64,000 bases of DNA from assembly GCF_004331735.1 (NCBI RefSeq), contig NZ_SJSO01000010.1, positions 114,081 through 178,080 of the forward strand, in the 5' to 3' direction. Below, piece by piece: positions 63,705 through 64,000 of this stretch (position 1 is its first letter; every line of letters starts with the position of its first letter). The position numbers and the translations under genes were made by a program. The notes under the pieces were generated by a model that was not told where the DNA came from, searched no databases, and worked only from the letters and a program-made list of their open reading frames with translations. The DNA is from Pedobacter psychrodurus. Lineage in GTDB: Bacteria; Bacteroidota; Bacteroidia; Sphingobacteriales; Sphingobacteriaceae.

Positions 63705-64000
63705 CTAATCTTTACACACATCTTTGTGTTCCATTACTTGTGCATAAACTATAAATTGTTGGTTGAATTTATCTAACCCCTCTTTGATTGTGATATATCC
63801 TGGTGGACCATGAGATTTATATCCGCTCCATCCTGCCAGTCTAGCTAATAACCATGTGGCCCAAGCCAGGGTTTGCTTTTTGTATGGATTTTTCTGTAAT
63901 TCTGTGCCTCCTTCCACTCGTTGTCTTACCATATCTAGATAATCTATTTGGTTCGAACTGAATACATCTGCTGCCTGCATCGATTCATCTTTCAGCCCAA
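63705..64000 (-). CDS. IS4-family transposase, C-terminal part
   Basis: The frame is open to the right edge, so the gene begins outside the window; about 98 residues are visible. VEGGTELQKNPYKKQTLAWA, then WLLARLAGWSGYKSHGPPGY and TIKEGLDKFN are typical of the end of IS4-type DDE transposases (the Tn5-like arrangement in which this tail follows the catalytic Glu domain). The stop at 63705 is near the expected left end of the element, but I could not identify its terminal repeat. Confidence 0.85.
   Translation of the reverse strand, partial: GLKDESMQAADVFSSNQIDYLDMVRQRVEGGTELQKNPYKKQTLAWATWLLARLAGWSGYKSHGPPGYITIKEGLDKFNQQFIVYAQVMEHKDVCKD

Noticed and set aside
1..64000. CRISPR arrays, tRNA or rRNA genes, prophage
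   Set aside because: I saw no regularly spaced repeats, no cloverleaf or rRNA-like sequence, and no phage structural genes; a tool scan could still find a tRNA I missed.

Overview
The window looks like the chromosome of a saprophytic Bacteroidota, most likely a Sphingobacteriaceae member close to Pedobacter. The evidence is three SusC/SusD outer-membrane glycan uptake pairs, a one-protein hybrid two-component sensor (HTCS), AT-rich intergenic DNA with few Shine-Dalgarno sites, a TAnnTTTG-type promoter box, and many secreted glycoside hydrolases. Placement at genus level is inference from gene content. No rRNA, tRNA or CRISPR array was seen.

Layout. 1-2.6 kb: the start of an RND multidrug efflux operon (inner-membrane pump, cut by the window edge, and its lipoprotein adaptor) with palindromic candidate operators upstream, then gene-free DNA with REP-like repeats. 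2.6-8.5 kb: a three-gene operon (peptidase M19-like hydrolase, SGNH hydrolase, small membrane protein) facing away from a secreted protein resembling toxin type 23, an overlapping lipoprotein gene and several tiny ORFs; paired dyads lie between the two arms. 8.5-12.3 kb: a MocR regulator divergent from EamA exporter, PaiB-like and GNAT genes, followed by a decayed PorP/SprF-like end. 12.3-15.7 kb: gamma-glutamyltransferase, TfoX-like protein, a small HTH protein and a hypothetical protein.

15.8-31 kb is a catabolic region: GH28, an SSS sodium symporter, a LacI regulator and myo-inositol oxygenase, tied together by three similar LacI-type operators. It is followed by a polysaccharide utilisation locus (PUL): SusC, SusD, acid phosphatase, HGSNAT-like acyltransferase and GH92 alpha-mannosidase. 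The combination of mannosidase, glucosaminide acetyltransferase, phosphatase and inositol oxygenase suggests an inositol-containing phosphoglycan such as a GPI glycan; this is a hypothesis.

31-35.6 kb holds small accessory genes, a Crp/Fnr regulator, and an ECF sigma factor gene truncated by a ~400 bp element with inverted repeats. 35.6-57.1 kb is a mannan-type PUL, all on the minus strand: GH27, GH5, GH26, GH2, HTCS and two SusC/SusD pairs. The likely target is galactomannan or galactoglucomannan. Extracellular GH26/GH5 would cut the backbone, the two SusCD pairs would import oligomers, GH27 and GH2 would trim them, and the HTCS would sense a product and activate the locus. The leader of the first susC carries six TAACCA repeats.

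57-64 kb is a decayed zone: a G-poor stretch, a truncated GH78, an intact GH29 fucosidase, an IS3 OrfA remnant, an AraC regulator next to an SDR oxidoreductase, and an IS4-family transposase running off the right edge.
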